58,376 bases of DNA from Treponema sp. (GTDB taxonomy: Bacteria > Spirochaetota > Spirochaetia > Treponematales > Treponemataceae): assembly GCF_024696245.1 (NCBI RefSeq), contig NZ_JAILGZ010000024.1:1-58376 (forward strand), written 5' to 3'. Made by a program: the position numbers and the translations under genes. The notes beneath the pieces were generated by a model. The model was not told the DNA's origin. It worked only from the letters and a program-made list of their open reading frames with translations, and ran no database searches. Numbering within the stretch: the first letter of the stretch is position 1; each line of letters begins with the position of its first letter. Positions 42,250-52,084 of this stretch are shown one piece after another.

Positions 42250-44151
42250 TTGTATAATTATGGATTTGTAATTCCTGATTTTGTAATTCTTCTCGTGTTT
42301 CTGGTTTTCTATTTTACAAAAAGAAGAATTCCTGTCCGCCTAAATAAATCCTTCCTTAATATACTTGTTGTAGAAATAATTGTCCTTGTTCTTGACGTTC
42401 TTGCATCCCGTAAAATTGAATGTCCCCGGGATACAGAAGATTTAATTATTACAACTATTAATGTTTTCTTCTTTGCTGCTTTTGTATTGCGTACAGCCTT
42501 TTTTTATTTTTTTACCTACAACGCAGTAGACAAACATATAAAAAAGAATAACTGGCTTTATTATTCAACCCTTGTAATTTTTATTCTTTCTGAAACAGCA
42601 GTTCTTATTAATTATTTTTATCCACTTATATTTTCTTTTGAAGACGGCATTTACCAAAAGGGAAAGTTTTATAATCTTCTATATATAAGCTGTTTTTATT
42701 TTATAATTGTTTCCCTTTGTCAGGTTTTTATAAACAGAAAAAAGAATACTTTAAGGACATCAATTTCCCTTACAGCCTATAATCTTGTTCTTTTTAGCGG
42801 TTATATCTGCAGAATAGCCTTTAAGAATTTTCTTGTAATGGATTTCTTCTGTCTTATAGCCATAGTTATTATTTACCTGTCATTCCAGAATCCGGATTTA
42901 TTTATGGAAGAAAAAACAGGGACTTTTAATACCAGTGCCTTTATCAGGCTTATGGATGAAATTAAGAAAACGCACAATTCTTACATAAAGGCTCTTGTTA
43001 TCAGACATTATCATGAACTCAGGGAAGTTTACGGAAATATCCAGATGGACAGGGGTATTGCAATGATTGGTGAATATCTTTTAAAGAACTTTCCAAAGTT
43101 TCTGATTTTTTATTTAAGGAACGGAGTTTTTACCATTGTAAATGCTAATTCAGAATGTCTTGACGGCAATGTTTGTGAACAGATAAGTGAACGTTTCCTT
43201 CATACCTGGTGTGCCGGTAAGGATTCAGATCTCCTTCTTGAGCCCGGCTTTATTCATGTAAGCAGAAATCTTAAAAATGTCAGCGCTGATGAAATCCTGA
43301 ATGCCATAATGTCTTCCATAAATGTTCTGGAAAAAAATGATCTTACTGATACGATTATTACAAATGAAATTATTGAAGATATGGAACAGGTCAGGGAGGT
43401 AAAACTTTCTGTAGAAAGGGCTGTTGAACAGAATACAGTTGAACTTTTCCTTCAGCCTCTTGTTGATGTTAACAAACACAATATTATTGGTGCAGAAGCT
43501 CTTGCCCGTATCCGTGATTCAGAGGGAAATATTATTCCTCCTGTAAAATTTATTCCTGTTGCAGAAAAAAACGGCCGTATAAATATTCTTGGTGAACAGA
43601 TTTTTGAAAAGGCCTGCCGCTTTATTAAAGAAAATGATGTGGCTGCTATGGGAATCTCCTGGATTAACGTAAACCTTTCTCCAATTCAGTTTTTACGCAG
43701 GGATTTAAACGAAAGATTTTCTGCCATACTTCAAAAATATCAGGTTCCAGCAAACATGATTCATCTTGAAATTACGGAAGAGTCCATGATTGATTATGTT
43801 CTCTTGCGTCGTCAGATTCTTACCATGCAGCAGTCAGGTTTTCAGTTTGTTCTTGATGACTATGGCTCTGGTTATTCAAATGTCACCAGACTTAAGCACT
43901 GTCCTTTTATAAACGTAAAGCTGGATATGGAAGTTGTATGGGACTATTTTAAAGAGCAGGATAAAATTCTTCCTACTCTGGTAGAGACTTTTAAACAGAT
44001 GAATTTTACAGTAACAGCAGAAGGTATAGAAAGCAACGAAATTGCATTTGCCATGAAAAATATCGGCTGTGATTATCTTCAGGGATATTATTTTGACAAA
44101 CCTTTACCAGTAGATGTTTTTTTAAGGAAGTATTCAAATAAAGATAAATAA
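42250..44151 (+). CDS. membrane-bound c-di-GMP phosphodiesterase (7TM-like, degenerate GGDEF, EAL)
   Basis: 633 residues from a TTG start with GGGGG seven bases before it; no in-frame ATG is nearby. Six or seven N-terminal membrane segments (about 8-212) form a sensor region. A GGDEF domain follows (about 222-385) whose active motif is degenerate, 'RNGVF' at 290-294 in place of RGGDEF. An EAL domain follows (about 390-630) with a full set of key residues: EAL in 'GAEALARI' (416-418), 'NVNLSP', 'LEITEES', 'DDYGSGYS', 'VKLD', 'TAEGIE', 'LQGYYFDKP'. So it should hydrolyse c-di-GMP to pGpG, with the GGDEF part as a regulatory or GTP-binding relic. It divergently faces the coiled-coil operon. Confidence 0.93.
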   Translation: MYNYGFVIPDFVILLVFLVFYFTKRRIPVRLNKSFLNILVVEIIVLVLDVLASRKIECPRDTEDLIITTINVFFFAAFVLRTAFFYFFTYNAVDKHIKKNNWLYYSTLVIFILSETAVLINYFYPLIFSFEDGIYQKGKFYNLLYISCFYFIIVSLCQVFINRKKNTLRTSISLTAYNLVLFSGYICRIAFKNFLVMDFFCLIAIVIIYLSFQNPDLFMEEKTGTFNTSAFIRLMDEIKKTHNSYIKALVIRHYHELREVYGNIQMDRGIAMIGEYLLKNFPKFLIFYLRNGVFTIVNANSECLDGNVCEQISERFLHTWCAGKDSDLLLEPGFIHVSRNLKNVSADEILNAIMSSINVLEKNDLTDTIITNEIIEDMEQVREVKLSVERAVEQNTVELFLQPLVDVNKHNIIGAEALARIRDSEGNIIPPVKFIPVAEKNGRINILGEQIFEKACRFIKENDVAAMGISWINVNLSPIQFLRRDLNERFSAILQKYQVPANMIHLEITEESMIDYVLLRRQILTMQQSGFQFVLDDYGSGYSNVTRLKHCPFINVKLDMEVVWDYFKEQDKILPTLVETFKQMNFTVTAEGIESNEIAFAMKNIGCDYLQGYYFDKPLPVDVFLRKYSNKDK

Positions 44152-44214
44152 ATGAAATAATGATTATCTAAAAACATTTAACATGTGTGTTTTTTATTTA
44201 AAGGAGACAATCTT

Positions 44215-44889
44215 ATGAAAAAAATAATTATATCTTTTGCCCTTGCCCTTTTTTTTATACCTGCTGCTTTTGCCGGCAAGTGGACTAATAATATAGGGGC
44301 TGCTTTTGATTTTCAGTTATCACTTTCCAATTACAGTGATGATGATGTTTCTGATATAACCCAGACAGGTTATGGTTTTCATACTACATACATTGGCCTT
44401 GCAGAAAATGGCTTTACGGCAAAGTTTGACTTAAATGCCGGTCTGGTTCTTTCTGATGATGTAGATATTCAGGACAGTGATATTAATGCAGGCGTTTACA
44501 CATCCTACAGTTTTGGTGCCGGTTACTCTTTTATAAATAAAGAAAATTTTATTCTTGGAATTGCCGCTGTTCTTTGTGCAGATTTTTATGACTATAGTTA
44601 TTCAGAAACAGAAACTATAAGCGGTATTGAACATCAGTATGAAAATACTTTATCTACAAGTATCTTTAGTGCAGGCCTTGATATTTACAGCAGACTTTCT
44701 TTTACAGAACACTTTGGAATGTATGCAAACTTAAGCGGCAGATATTTTGTTGCAGGATATACAAGCCTTACTCAGTCTGATGAATATGAAAGCGGCAGCA
44801 GTACCAGTATTCAGTCTTATAAAAGTGACGAAACTCTTTTTGGAAACTTTTTAATAGAACCATCTTTAGGTTTTATGTGGACTTTCTGA
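44215..44889 (+). CDS. small outer-membrane beta-barrel protein
   Basis: 224 residues from ATG 44215, preceded by AAAGGAG; the longer ATG 44185 start is less likely. Sec signal ends 'IPAAFA-GKW' (about 20). The rest is alternating strands with Gly, Tyr and Ser turns ('AFDFQLSLSNYSDDDVSDITQTGYGFHTTYIGLAENGFTAKFDLNAGL', 'YTSYSFGAGYSFINKENFILGIAAVLCADFY'), ending '...FLIEPSLGFMWTF', with a terminal Phe that matches the outer-membrane assembly signal. Likely an 8- to 10-stranded barrel. Function unknown. It follows the EAL gene on the same strand after 63 bases. Confidence 0.8.
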   Translation: MKKIIISFALALFFIPAAFAGKWTNNIGAAFDFQLSLSNYSDDDVSDITQTGYGFHTTYIGLAENGFTAKFDLNAGLVLSDDVDIQDSDINAGVYTSYSFGAGYSFINKENFILGIAAVLCADFYDYSYSETETISGIEHQYENTLSTSIFSAGLDIYSRLSFTEHFGMYANLSGRYFVAGYTSLTQSDEYESGSSTSIQSYKSDETLFGNFLIEPSLGFMWTF

Positions 44890-44896
44890 TTTTAAA

Positions 44897-45334
44897 TCAG
44901 CATTCTTCTATTTCGTAATCTTCCCAGAAAGCTTCATCTATGTCTTCTTCATGAACCAGATTTTTAACCTGAAGGGTTTTGACTGAATCTTTTTTTCCGC
45001 TTACAAGGGGATGTTCAGGAGGAAGGTCTTTTCCTTCATAAATCAAACGGTAGGCGCAGGTAGAAGGAAGCCATTTAAATTCAGGAAGATTATCTTTTGT
45101 CAGTCTGATACATTCTTCATTAAGTTCAAATCTGTGACAGTAGTTGCTGCACTGTCCGTTTTTAAGGTTAAGAAGATTACAGGCAATTCTTGTGAAGTGG
45201 AGTTTTTCTTTTTTGCCGTAACCTGTTATGTATTTTCTAAGACAGCATTTTCCGCAGCCGTCACATAAAGCTTCCCATTCTTCTTCATTCATCTGAGTCA
45301 GGGATTTTACTTTGTAAAAATCACTTTCAATCAT
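44897..45334 (-). CDS. ycgN: YcgN/UPF0260 family cysteine-cluster protein
   Basis: 145 residues. A Cys cluster 'CDGCGKCCLRKY' near residue 24, then 'FTRIACNLLNLKNGQCSNYCHRFELNEECIRLT' and 'FKWLPSTCAYRLIYEGKDLPPEHPLVSG'. These match the UPF0260/YcgN family closely in order, spacing and length (about 150). The Cys residues probably bind zinc or an iron-sulfur cluster. The role is unknown. Promoter on the minus strand TGGACA, 18 bases, TATAAT, nine bases to ATG, so the message is leaderless or nearly so. Confidence 0.85.
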   Translation of the reverse strand: MIESDFYKVKSLTQMNEEEWEALCDGCGKCCLRKYITGYGKKEKLHFTRIACNLLNLKNGQCSNYCHRFELNEECIRLTKDNLPEFKWLPSTCAYRLIYEGKDLPPEHPLVSGKKDSVKTLQVKNLVHEEDIDEAFWEDYEIEEC

Positions 45335-45343
45335 TATTTAAAA

Positions 45344-45373
45344 ATTATAGCCTGATAAAGAAGTAAGTGTCCA
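45344..45373 (-). promoter_or_regulatory. ycgN promoter
   Basis: Minus strand: TGGACA (45373-45368), 18 bases, TATAAT (45349-45344), nine bases, ATG at 45334. Confidence 0.65.
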
Positions 45374-45476
45374 TAAAGTTTTTTTAAGCATAATTTAAGA
45401 ATGGAAAATCTGCCTTTTTATTTTAAGATATTAGTAATTAAATAAAAAATGAATACCTTTTTATGCCACTATTAGC

Positions 45477-45506
45477 TTGAATTAACAATGCTCTTTTAAG
45501 TAGAAT
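45477..45506 (+). promoter_or_regulatory. arginase promoter, leaderless geometry
   Basis: TTGAAT (45477-45482), 18 bases, TAGAAT (45501-45506), six bases, ATG 45513. No ribosome site. Confidence 0.7.
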
Positions 45507-45512
45507 GCCATC

Positions 45513-46424
45513 ATGAATGTTCATATTATAGAAATGCCGCTGGATTATGGCGGCCGTCGTCATGGAAGTGACATGGGACCTTCCGCAATTCGCCTTGCAG
45601 GCATAAGAAAAAAGCTTGAAGGTATCGGACACACTGTTATTACTGATTCAAAGAATATCGAAATAATTCCTCAGGAAAACGTAGACATAGGGGCAAATCC
45701 TAAGGCTAAGTATCTTGAACCAATCGTAAAAGCCTGTACTGAACTTGCAGATGTTGTTAAAAGCTCTGCAGAAAAAGAAGAGTTTCCCCTTGTACTTGGT
45801 GGAGACCATTCCATTGTACTTGGTACAGTAGCCGGGCTTCATTCAGCTTATGCAAAAAAAGGTAAGCGACTTGGTGTTCTTTATGTAGATGCCCATGGTG
45901 ATTTTAATACAGATCAGACTTCACCTACTGGAAACATTCATGGTGAATGTATGTCTGCCTGTGCAGGTTATGGTCTTGATGCCCTTGTTAATCTTTACGA
46001 GGAGGGACGTAAAGTTGATCCTGCAAACATCTGTTATGTTGGTGTAAGGGATCTTGATGAAGGTGAAAAAAAACTGATGAAGGAAGCCGGAGTTACGGTT
46101 TTTACTATCAGTGACATTGACCGTTATGGGTTTGATGAAGTTGTAAAGAAGGTTAAGCTCTTCTTTAAAACAAGATGTGATGTAGTTCACATAAGCTTTG
46201 ACATGGACTCTCTTGATCCTTCAATTGCACCGGGTACAGGTGTTCCGGTTCCAGGAGGAATGAATTACCGTGAAGCCCTTCTTCTTATGGAAGAAATGCA
46301 TATGACCGGTCTTGTAAAATCCATGGAAGTTGTAGAAGTTAATCCTATTCTTGACGTGCGTAACGAAACTGCTGTTATGGCAGTAAATATCGCAGCCCGC
46401 CTCCTTGGTGAAAAACTTTTCTAA
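45513..46424 (+). CDS. rocF: arginase (ureohydrolase family)
   Basis: 303 residues, the normal length. Cleaves arginine to ornithine and urea using a two-manganese site. All ligand motifs are visible: 'PLVLGGDHSIVLGT' (His), 'LYVDAHGDFNT' (DxHxD), 'HISFDMDSLDPSIAPGTG' (DxD), and 'MEVVEVNPILD' (Glu). The DMDSLDP form and the N-terminal 'DYGGRRHGSDMGPSAIRLAG' are closer to arginases than agmatinases, but agmatinase is not excluded. The start codon is at the expected transcription start, so the message is leaderless. Monocistronic with its own terminator. Confidence 0.9.
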   Translation: MNVHIIEMPLDYGGRRHGSDMGPSAIRLAGIRKKLEGIGHTVITDSKNIEIIPQENVDIGANPKAKYLEPIVKACTELADVVKSSAEKEEFPLVLGGDHSIVLGTVAGLHSAYAKKGKRLGVLYVDAHGDFNTDQTSPTGNIHGECMSACAGYGLDALVNLYEEGRKVDPANICYVGVRDLDEGEKKLMKEAGVTVFTISDIDRYGFDEVVKKVKLFFKTRCDVVHISFDMDSLDPSIAPGTGVPVPGGMNYREALLLMEEMHMTGLVKSMEVVEVNPILDVRNETAVMAVNIAARLLGEKLF

Positions 46425-46436
46425 AACTTTTAAATA

Positions 46437-46478
46437 AGGGACTTTTTTTTGAAGCCCCTTGTCCCTAAGATTTTTTTT
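46437..46478 (+). terminator. terminator of rocF
   Basis: AGGGAC (46437-46442) pairs with GTCCCT (46461-46466); a T8 run follows at 46471-46478. The loop is T-rich. Confidence 0.7.
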
Positions 46479-46523
46479 CTGCTTATTTCAAATTTTCTCA
46501 TTTAATTCATAGGGAGTTTTATT

Positions 46524-48596
46524 ATGACAATCCGAAAAAAACTTGTATTATCCAACGCAGCTATTGTCCTATTTTCAGTTCTGGTAATCGTTCTTCCAAT
46601 GGTTATGTCCCAGATTAAGCTTCTTGATTCCAATATTCATACTCTTGCAAAAGCAGAGATGACAGGAGCAAGTGAATCAGTCTCTGCATTTTTATCCAGG
46701 CCGGAAATGATAGTTAAAAGTGTGGAGCCTTATATCATTAATTCAGAATTAAGTTATACATCTACACCTTCTGTTCTTGCCCGCCTTATAAAAGATGAAC
46801 CTTCAATTTTCTGTATGTATTTTGCAGATACAACTCCTATGTGGGAGGGAGGAAAATTTTATTCCAGTGATGAATGGGTGCCGGATAATTCCTATGACAA
46901 AAATGAAAAGGACTGGTATACAAAAGCCCTGGCCTCTTATAACTGTGTTTTGACACCTCCATATACAGACGCTTCTACAGGAAAACTTGTAGCTTCCATA
47001 ACCTATGCCATAAGGAATGAAAATAAAATTCTTGGTGTTGCAGGTATAGACATTATGCTTGATGACCTGGAGTATATCGTAAAGGACATTCAGCTGACAA
47101 AAAAAGGAAAGTCCTATCTTCTTAATTCAGAAGGGTATTATCTTACAGGAAAAAATTCTTCCGATATTCTTAAAGCAAATTTCTTTAGTGAATATCCTGA
47201 ATTAAAAAATTATAAAAACAAAATTACAGAAAATACCTTAACAATAACAGATGATGGTAGTGGTGAATATTTTTCTGCCAGGGTTATTGATTCCAAAACA
47301 GGATGGATCCTTGTAACAAAGGGACCTTCATCAGAAATTACAGAGTCCATTTATACCAGCGTAACAAAGGCTGTTTTACTGGGTATTTTTGCCCTTGCTG
47401 CTGCCTGTCTTTCTGCCTTCCTTTTTTCTACCACAATAGTAAAACCTGTAAAGAAAGTAGATGCTTCCGTTAACGAAATTGCAAATGGAAACGCTGATCT
47501 TACTTACAGACTTAAGGTTGCTTCTAAAGATGAAGTAGGAAGTCTTGTTGGAGGCTTTAATAAATTTATTTCCAAACTTCATGAAATTGTAGGACAGATT
47601 AAAAATTCCAATTCAGTTCTTAACGGAGTAGAAGGTCAGCTTCAGGCTAATGTTCAGGAAGCAGGTGGAGCCGTAACTCAGATTATTTCAAATATAGAAA
47701 GCATAGGCCGTCAGGTAAACAGTCAGGCTGATGCAGTAACTCAGACTTCATCTGCAGTTGCAGAGATTGCAGAGAATATTAATTCCCTGGAACTTATGGT
47801 AGAAAAACAGGCTGCAGGAGTAACCCAGGCATCTGCTGCAGTTGAAGAAATGATAGGAAATATTTCATCCGTAAATTCTTCCGTAGAAAAAATGGCAGAT
47901 TCTTTTGCAGGACTTCAGACAGCTTCTGATATTGGTATACAGAGTCAGATGGCAGTTGTAAGGGATATAGAAGAAGTTGCAAATCAGTCAAAGACTCTTC
48001 TTGAAGCAAACCTTGCTATTGCCAGTGTTGCAAGTCAGACAAACCTTCTTGCCATGAATGCAGCAATCGAAGCTGCCCATGCCGGAGAAGCAGGAAGGGG
48101 ATTCTCTGTAGTTGCAGACGAAATCCGCAAGCTGTCAGAAACATCAACAGCCCAGTCTAAAAAAATCGGTCAGGAGCTTAACAGAATTCAGGAAACAATT
48201 GCCAATGTAGTTGCATCTTCTTCTGAAAGCAGAAAGAATTTTAATGACGTAAGCGAAATGATAAAAATAACTGACGGCCTTGTACGCCAGATCAGGGAAG
48301 CTATGGATGAACAGCAGACAGGTTCAGTTCAGATTGTTGATTCCCTAAAAGTAATGAACGACAATACCCTGGAAGTAAAAACTGCTTCTAAAGAAATGGC
48401 AGAGGGTAACCGTCTTATCCTTGATGAAATTCATAATCTTCAGGAAACAACTTTTGTAATTAAAGACAGCATGAACGAAATTACAGAAGGCGCCAGGGAT
48501 ATGAGCACAACCAGTGCAGCCCTTTCTGATATTTCTGCAAAGGTCAGGGATTCAATTAAACAGATTGGTCTGGAAATCAATCAGTTTACTACATGA
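46524..48596 (+). CDS. methyl-accepting chemotaxis protein
   Basis: 690 residues. TM1 about 10-32, periplasmic dCache-type sensor (about 35-280: '[63 protein letters not shown]'), TM2 about 283-305, HAMP ('[47 protein letters not shown]'), then the cytoplasmic signalling helices. The hairpin tip is canonical: '[38 protein letters not shown]'. dCache sensors often bind amino acids or other small ligands. No C-terminal NWETF-like pentapeptide is seen ('EINQFTT'). GGGAG ribosome site. Controls flagellar switching through CheA/CheW elsewhere. Confidence 0.96.
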   Translation: MTIRKKLVLSNAAIVLFSVLVIVLPMVMSQIKLLDSNIHTLAKAEMTGASESVSAFLSRPEMIVKSVEPYIINSELSYTSTPSVLARLIKDEPSIFCMYFADTTPMWEGGKFYSSDEWVPDNSYDKNEKDWYTKALASYNCVLTPPYTDASTGKLVASITYAIRNENKILGVAGIDIMLDDLEYIVKDIQLTKKGKSYLLNSEGYYLTGKNSSDILKANFFSEYPELKNYKNKITENTLTITDDGSGEYFSARVIDSKTGWILVTKGPSSEITESIYTSVTKAVLLGIFALAAACLSAFLFSTTIVKPVKKVDASVNEIANGNADLTYRLKVASKDEVGSLVGGFNKFISKLHEIVGQIKNSNSVLNGVEGQLQANVQEAGGAVTQIISNIESIGRQVNSQADAVTQTSSAVAEIAENINSLELMVEKQAAGVTQASAAVEEMIGNISSVNSSVEKMADSFAGLQTASDIGIQSQMAVVRDIEEVANQSKTLLEANLAIASVASQTNLLAMNAAIEAAHAGEAGRGFSVVADEIRKLSETSTAQSKKIGQELNRIQETIANVVASSSESRKNFNDVSEMIKITDGLVRQIREAMDEQQTGSVQIVDSLKVMNDNTLEVKTASKEMAEGNRLILDEIHNLQETTFVIKDSMNEITEGARDMSTTSAALSDISAKVRDSIKQIGLEINQFTT

Positions 48597-48626
48597 TAAG
48601 ACCGATAGTTATTAAGTAAAAAATAA

Positions 48627-48673
48627 AAAGCCCTTCCTTAGAAAAAAAATTTTAAGGAAGGGCTTTCTTTTAT
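48627..48673. terminator. bidirectional terminator between the MCP gene and lysC
   Basis: AAAGCCCTTCCTTA (48627-48640) pairs with TAAGGAAGGGCTTT (48653-48666), 14 bp perfect, flanked by A- and T-rich runs. Confidence 0.88.
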
Positions 48674-48694
48674 TTTCTGAACAAAATCTTTTTA

Positions 48695-50017
48695 TTAAAA
48701 GAGGGCAGAGTGAAGAACCTGTACTGTCTTTTCTACCTGGGCTGTATCTACAATAACACTGATGTTAACCTTAGATGCACCCTGAGAAATCATCTGTACG
48801 TTAATTCCTTCCTTTTCAAGATCAGAGAAGGCTTTTGCAAGAATTGAACTTGAGCGGGAAGCGTCACAGATAATTGTAACGATTGCTTTTTCTTTTTTAA
48901 CAGTAATGTCAGCAACATTCTTTACGTCTTCAATAAGACCTGTAAGGTCAGCTTTGCCGTTTACTGTAAGTGAAATGGATACTTCAGAAGTTGCAATTAC
49001 ATCAACAGAAATATTCCATTTAAGGAACTGATTAAATACATGGGCAAGGAATCCTGCAGCTCCCAGCATACGTGAAGACTGAATATCTATAAGTGAAACA
49101 TTTTTAACACTGGTAATTGCAGTAACAAGAGGTCGTTCTCCCGAATGTTTTTCTACGATAATCGAACCAGGGGATTCAATGTTATAGGAGTTTTTTACGC
49201 GGACAGGAGTACCTGTCTTGCGGCATGGAATCATTGAACGTGGATGAAGTACCTGAGCTCCAAACATTGCAAGTTCCTGGGCTTCTTCATAAGTTACTTC
49301 CGGAACAGGATGAGCTTCCTTTACAACACGAGGGTCTGTAGTAAGGATACCATCTACGTCTTTCCATGTCTGGATTTCTTCGGCATGCATTGCAGCACCA
49401 ATCATTGTTGCAGAAAGATCTGAGCCGCCTCTTCCAAGAGTTGTAATAATTCCGTTTTTATCTTTAGCAATGAAACCTGTTACAATAGGAATCTTTTTGT
49501 CAGTGCCATTTTTGTAGCCGTCAAGATGCTGAGGAATATTTGTCCATACATCATCAAGAAGTTCAGCAGACATATAGTTGGAATCAGAAACCATACCAAT
49601 GTCCCAGGCGTCATAGAAGACAGCGTCTGTTCCCTGCTTGCTGAGGTAGGCTGCCATCATGCGTACTGACATTCTTTCTCCAAAAGAAACAAGGTAGTCT
49701 CTGGTACGCTTTGTAAGCTCATGAAGCATGCTTATTCCTGTAAGAAGGAATTTAAGTTCTTCAAGGAGTTCTTTAATTGCCGGAACTTCTACACCAAGAT
49801 CTTTTGCAGTAGCCAGGTGAAGGTCTTCTACTTTTTTAATGTCAACAGTACCCTTTACAGCCATATCTGCTGCTTCAAGGAGGTGATCTGTTGTATCTCC
49901 CATTGCTGACAAAACAACTACAGGACGCTTTTCTTTATAAGCCTGAATTATACTTGCTACGTGGCGGATGCGTTCAGCGCTGGCAACACTTGAACCGCCG
50001 AATTTCATTACTATCAT
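48695..50017 (-). CDS. lysC: aspartate kinase
   Basis: 440 residues, normal for a monofunctional enzyme. First step of the aspartate pathway (Lys, Thr, Met, diaminopimelate). 'VMKFGGSSVASAERIRHV' (kinase signature), 'VVLSAMGDTTDHLL', 'TLGRGGSDLSATMIGAAM', 'DVDGILTTDPRVV', 'VLHPRSMIPC' follow, then two C-terminal ACT domains (about 300-440) for feedback control. The enzyme supplies dapB (56115) and metA (17019). Promoter on the minus strand TTGAAT, 17 bases, TATACT, nine bases to ATG 50017, with the -35 box lying in the end of the upstream RNB gene, so it is near-leaderless. 'MIVMKFGG' has a second possible start three codons later. Confidence 0.96.
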   Translation of the reverse strand: MIVMKFGGSSVASAERIRHVASIIQAYKEKRPVVVLSAMGDTTDHLLEAADMAVKGTVDIKKVEDLHLATAKDLGVEVPAIKELLEELKFLLTGISMLHELTKRTRDYLVSFGERMSVRMMAAYLSKQGTDAVFYDAWDIGMVSDSNYMSAELLDDVWTNIPQHLDGYKNGTDKKIPIVTGFIAKDKNGIITTLGRGGSDLSATMIGAAMHAEEIQTWKDVDGILTTDPRVVKEAHPVPEVTYEEAQELAMFGAQVLHPRSMIPCRKTGTPVRVKNSYNIESPGSIIVEKHSGERPLVTAITSVKNVSLIDIQSSRMLGAAGFLAHVFNQFLKWNISVDVIATSEVSISLTVNGKADLTGLIEDVKNVADITVKKEKAIVTIICDASRSSSILAKAFSDLEKEGINVQMISQGASKVNISVIVDTAQVEKTVQVLHSALF

Positions 50018-50026
50018 ACTTCAGCA

Positions 50027-50055
50027 AGTATATTCAAATTCAGTTTCTCATTCAA
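50027..50055 (-). promoter_or_regulatory. lysC promoter, partly inside the RNB gene
   Basis: Minus strand: TTGAAT (50055-50050), 17 bases, TATACT (50032-50027), nine bases, ATG 50017. Leader of about two bases. Confidence 0.7.
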
Positions 50056-51997
50056 CAGGAAGGTAGTCTACGGTCAGTTCCGGAATGTTTATATTTGCTG
50101 CCTTTATCCTGATACTTTCGTTAAGCTCAACTTCTTTAGAAGGCATAATGTAGCTTTCACTTCCCAGTTCCGGAATACTAAAGAGAGGAACCTTCTGGCT
50201 TTTGTCTACACAGATGGCTTCTCCAGTCCATTCAGGATTCTGAAGAAGGTAAACCAGAGTCCAGTGGGTATTGCTTTTACGCTCTGCCTTTTTTGCAGCC
50301 TGCATTGCAGCATCTCCTTCACTTACCCTCATAAGCATTGTGTCTTTATCTATAAGGGGGCGGCCGTCAAGAAAAGCCCTCAGCTGTTCATGGGCAATAA
50401 GGTCTGAATAGCGGCGCAGGGGACTTGTAACCTGAGTGTACATGTTAAGGCCAAGGCTGCAGTGCATTGCCGGAGTTACTCCAACACTTCTTCTTTTCAT
50501 GCAGCGGCGGAGGCGGTATTGTCCAGCCAGTCCTTCCGGTATTTCTGCAGGAATATCAGGAGCTTCCTGACTTACATAAGGGAAGGGAATGTTGTTTTTA
50601 AAGGCAAATTTTGCAGCACCTTCTCCTGCTAAAAGCATCATTTCCCTGATCATTTCTCCGCTTTCAAAATGATTTACATTTCTTATGGAAACAATTTTGC
50701 TTTCAGGATCTACGCTAAGGTGAACTTCAGGCATGTTTATCTGTACGGAACCAGCTTTCTTACGGCGTTCCACATTTTTTCTTGCAATGTCAAAAAGAGG
50801 CTTAAGTTCTGCAGAGTCTTTTTCATCATCAGCCTGCTTATAGGTAAGACGCTTTACGTCAACTATGGTTTTCATAACGGTACATTCTTCTATTGAACCG
50901 TCGTCTGCAAGCTTTATCCTGAATGAAAGGGCACGGCTTATTTCGTTTAGACCTAATGCGTAATCTTCAAGGCTTCCTTCTGCCAGCATACGGGCGGCTC
51001 CTTCCGGAATGTAAAGGGTAGAACCTCTGGCACGGGCACTTTTATCTATACTGCTTTCAGGCATTACGGAAGATGCAGGGTCTGCTATGTGAACCCATAA
51101 ATACTGACCGTCAAAAGCTACAGCATCATCAGGGTCAGCTGACCATTCATCATCAATAGCGTAGGAAATGCCTTCCACTTTTACTCTTTCTTCTTCCGGA
51201 GGCCTGCTTAAACATTCAGAAGCAGAATGCATGGACAGACCCCAGCGTAAAGGGTGAGGGTTGCGGGTGATTTTCCACAGTCCTGTATCCAGAAGAAGCT
51301 TGTGGGCCTTTTCCGGACTTTCCTTTAAGTGGGCATCATGCATTGTTCTTGATTTATCAGTTTTACCCAGGGCAAGGGCTTCTACGTCTCCCATAAATTT
51401 TGAATCTTCAGGAAGAAGTTCATGTTTTTTAAGGCGGTCAATAAAGGCTGCCCTTAATTCAGCTTCCTTACCTTTTTCGTCAGCCTTTTTTACAAGGGAA
51501 TCTATTTCTTCTTTAGAGCGGGGAGTAAAGGTAATTTTGCCATCCATCTGGTCCTTTAAGTTCTGCATAAAGAAAACAGTATTTTTAAGGGCAGCAAAGA
51601 GTCCCCAGGCCTGGTCTGCCTTAAGGTCTCCGTAAAAAAGAGAAACCAGGTCTTCAAAAGAGTGGCTCTGATTTTTTGTAGAATCATCTGAGGATAAAAG
51701 TTCCCAGCACTCTTTTATAAGGCCGGTAATTTTATTGTCACTGTTAAGATCGTAGATTTTATCTTCTGAAGGGGCATTTTGTTCTGCAAAATCCAGGGCT
51801 GCTTCCAGGGAAGAGGCAGGTCCTTCGTGTAAAAGAAGAATGTCTTTAGGTCTTACGCTTTGTTCACCGTAAACAGCTTTTTTTGTCTGAGTGGCCGGAA
51901 CAGAAAGGAATTTTACCGTAAATTTTCCGTTTGCAGCTTCCTCGGTAACAAGAGCTGCAGAATTTTTATATAAAACAAGTGAATTCTTTTTAATCAT
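50048..51997 (-). CDS. RNB-domain exoribonuclease (RNase II/R-like)
   Basis: 649 residues. A 3'-5' exoribonuclease. The RNB catalytic block is 'YAIDDEWSADPDDAVAFDGQYLWVHIADPAS' (the four Asp ligands of the magnesium site are present), then 'ARGSTLYIPEGAARMLAEGSLEDYALGLNEISRALSFRIKL', 'SGEMIREMMLLAGEGAAKFAF', and 'YTQVTSPLRRYSDLIAHEQLRAFL', the usual RNB C-terminal motif with catalytic Arg. The N-terminal cold-shock domains are shorter than in RNase R (first 240 residues weakly conserved, 'SLVLYKNSAALVTEEAANGKFTVKFLS'), and the C-terminal S1 domain is short or absent. The product matches other spirochaete RNase II-like proteins in type. Confidence 0.88.
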   Translation of the reverse strand: MIKKNSLVLYKNSAALVTEEAANGKFTVKFLSVPATQTKKAVYGEQSVRPKDILLLHEGPASSLEAALDFAEQNAPSEDKIYDLNSDNKITGLIKECWELLSSDDSTKNQSHSFEDLVSLFYGDLKADQAWGLFAALKNTVFFMQNLKDQMDGKITFTPRSKEEIDSLVKKADEKGKEAELRAAFIDRLKKHELLPEDSKFMGDVEALALGKTDKSRTMHDAHLKESPEKAHKLLLDTGLWKITRNPHPLRWGLSMHSASECLSRPPEEERVKVEGISYAIDDEWSADPDDAVAFDGQYLWVHIADPASSVMPESSIDKSARARGSTLYIPEGAARMLAEGSLEDYALGLNEISRALSFRIKLADDGSIEECTVMKTIVDVKRLTYKQADDEKDSAELKPLFDIARKNVERRKKAGSVQINMPEVHLSVDPESKIVSIRNVNHFESGEMIREMMLLAGEGAAKFAFKNNIPFPYVSQEAPDIPAEIPEGLAGQYRLRRCMKRRSVGVTPAMHCSLGLNMYTQVTSPLRRYSDLIAHEQLRAFLDGRPLIDKDTMLMRVSEGDAAMQAAKKAERKSNTHWTLVYLLQNPEWTGEAICVDKSQKVPLFSIPELGSESYIMPSKEVELNESIRIKAANINIPELTVDYLPVE

Positions 51998-52024
51998 TCC
52001 ATAAGTTTAACTTACTTTTTAAAT

Positions 52025-52062
52025 AAAAAAAAGCACCGCCTTAAAAATAAGACGGCGCCTTA
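52025..52062 (-). terminator. terminator of the ABC ATPase gene
   Basis: Minus strand: a stem of about 13 bp (arms 52061-52048 and 52042-52030, some G-U) followed by T8. Confidence 0.78.
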
Positions 52063-52084
52063 TACTGAAAAAATCAGTTATTCA

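Noticed and set aside
42250-42252. Rejecting the TTG start of the EAL protein
   Set aside because: Considered because TTG is rare, but GGGGG is well spaced, a promoter lies upstream and no in-frame ATG is near, so TTG was kept.
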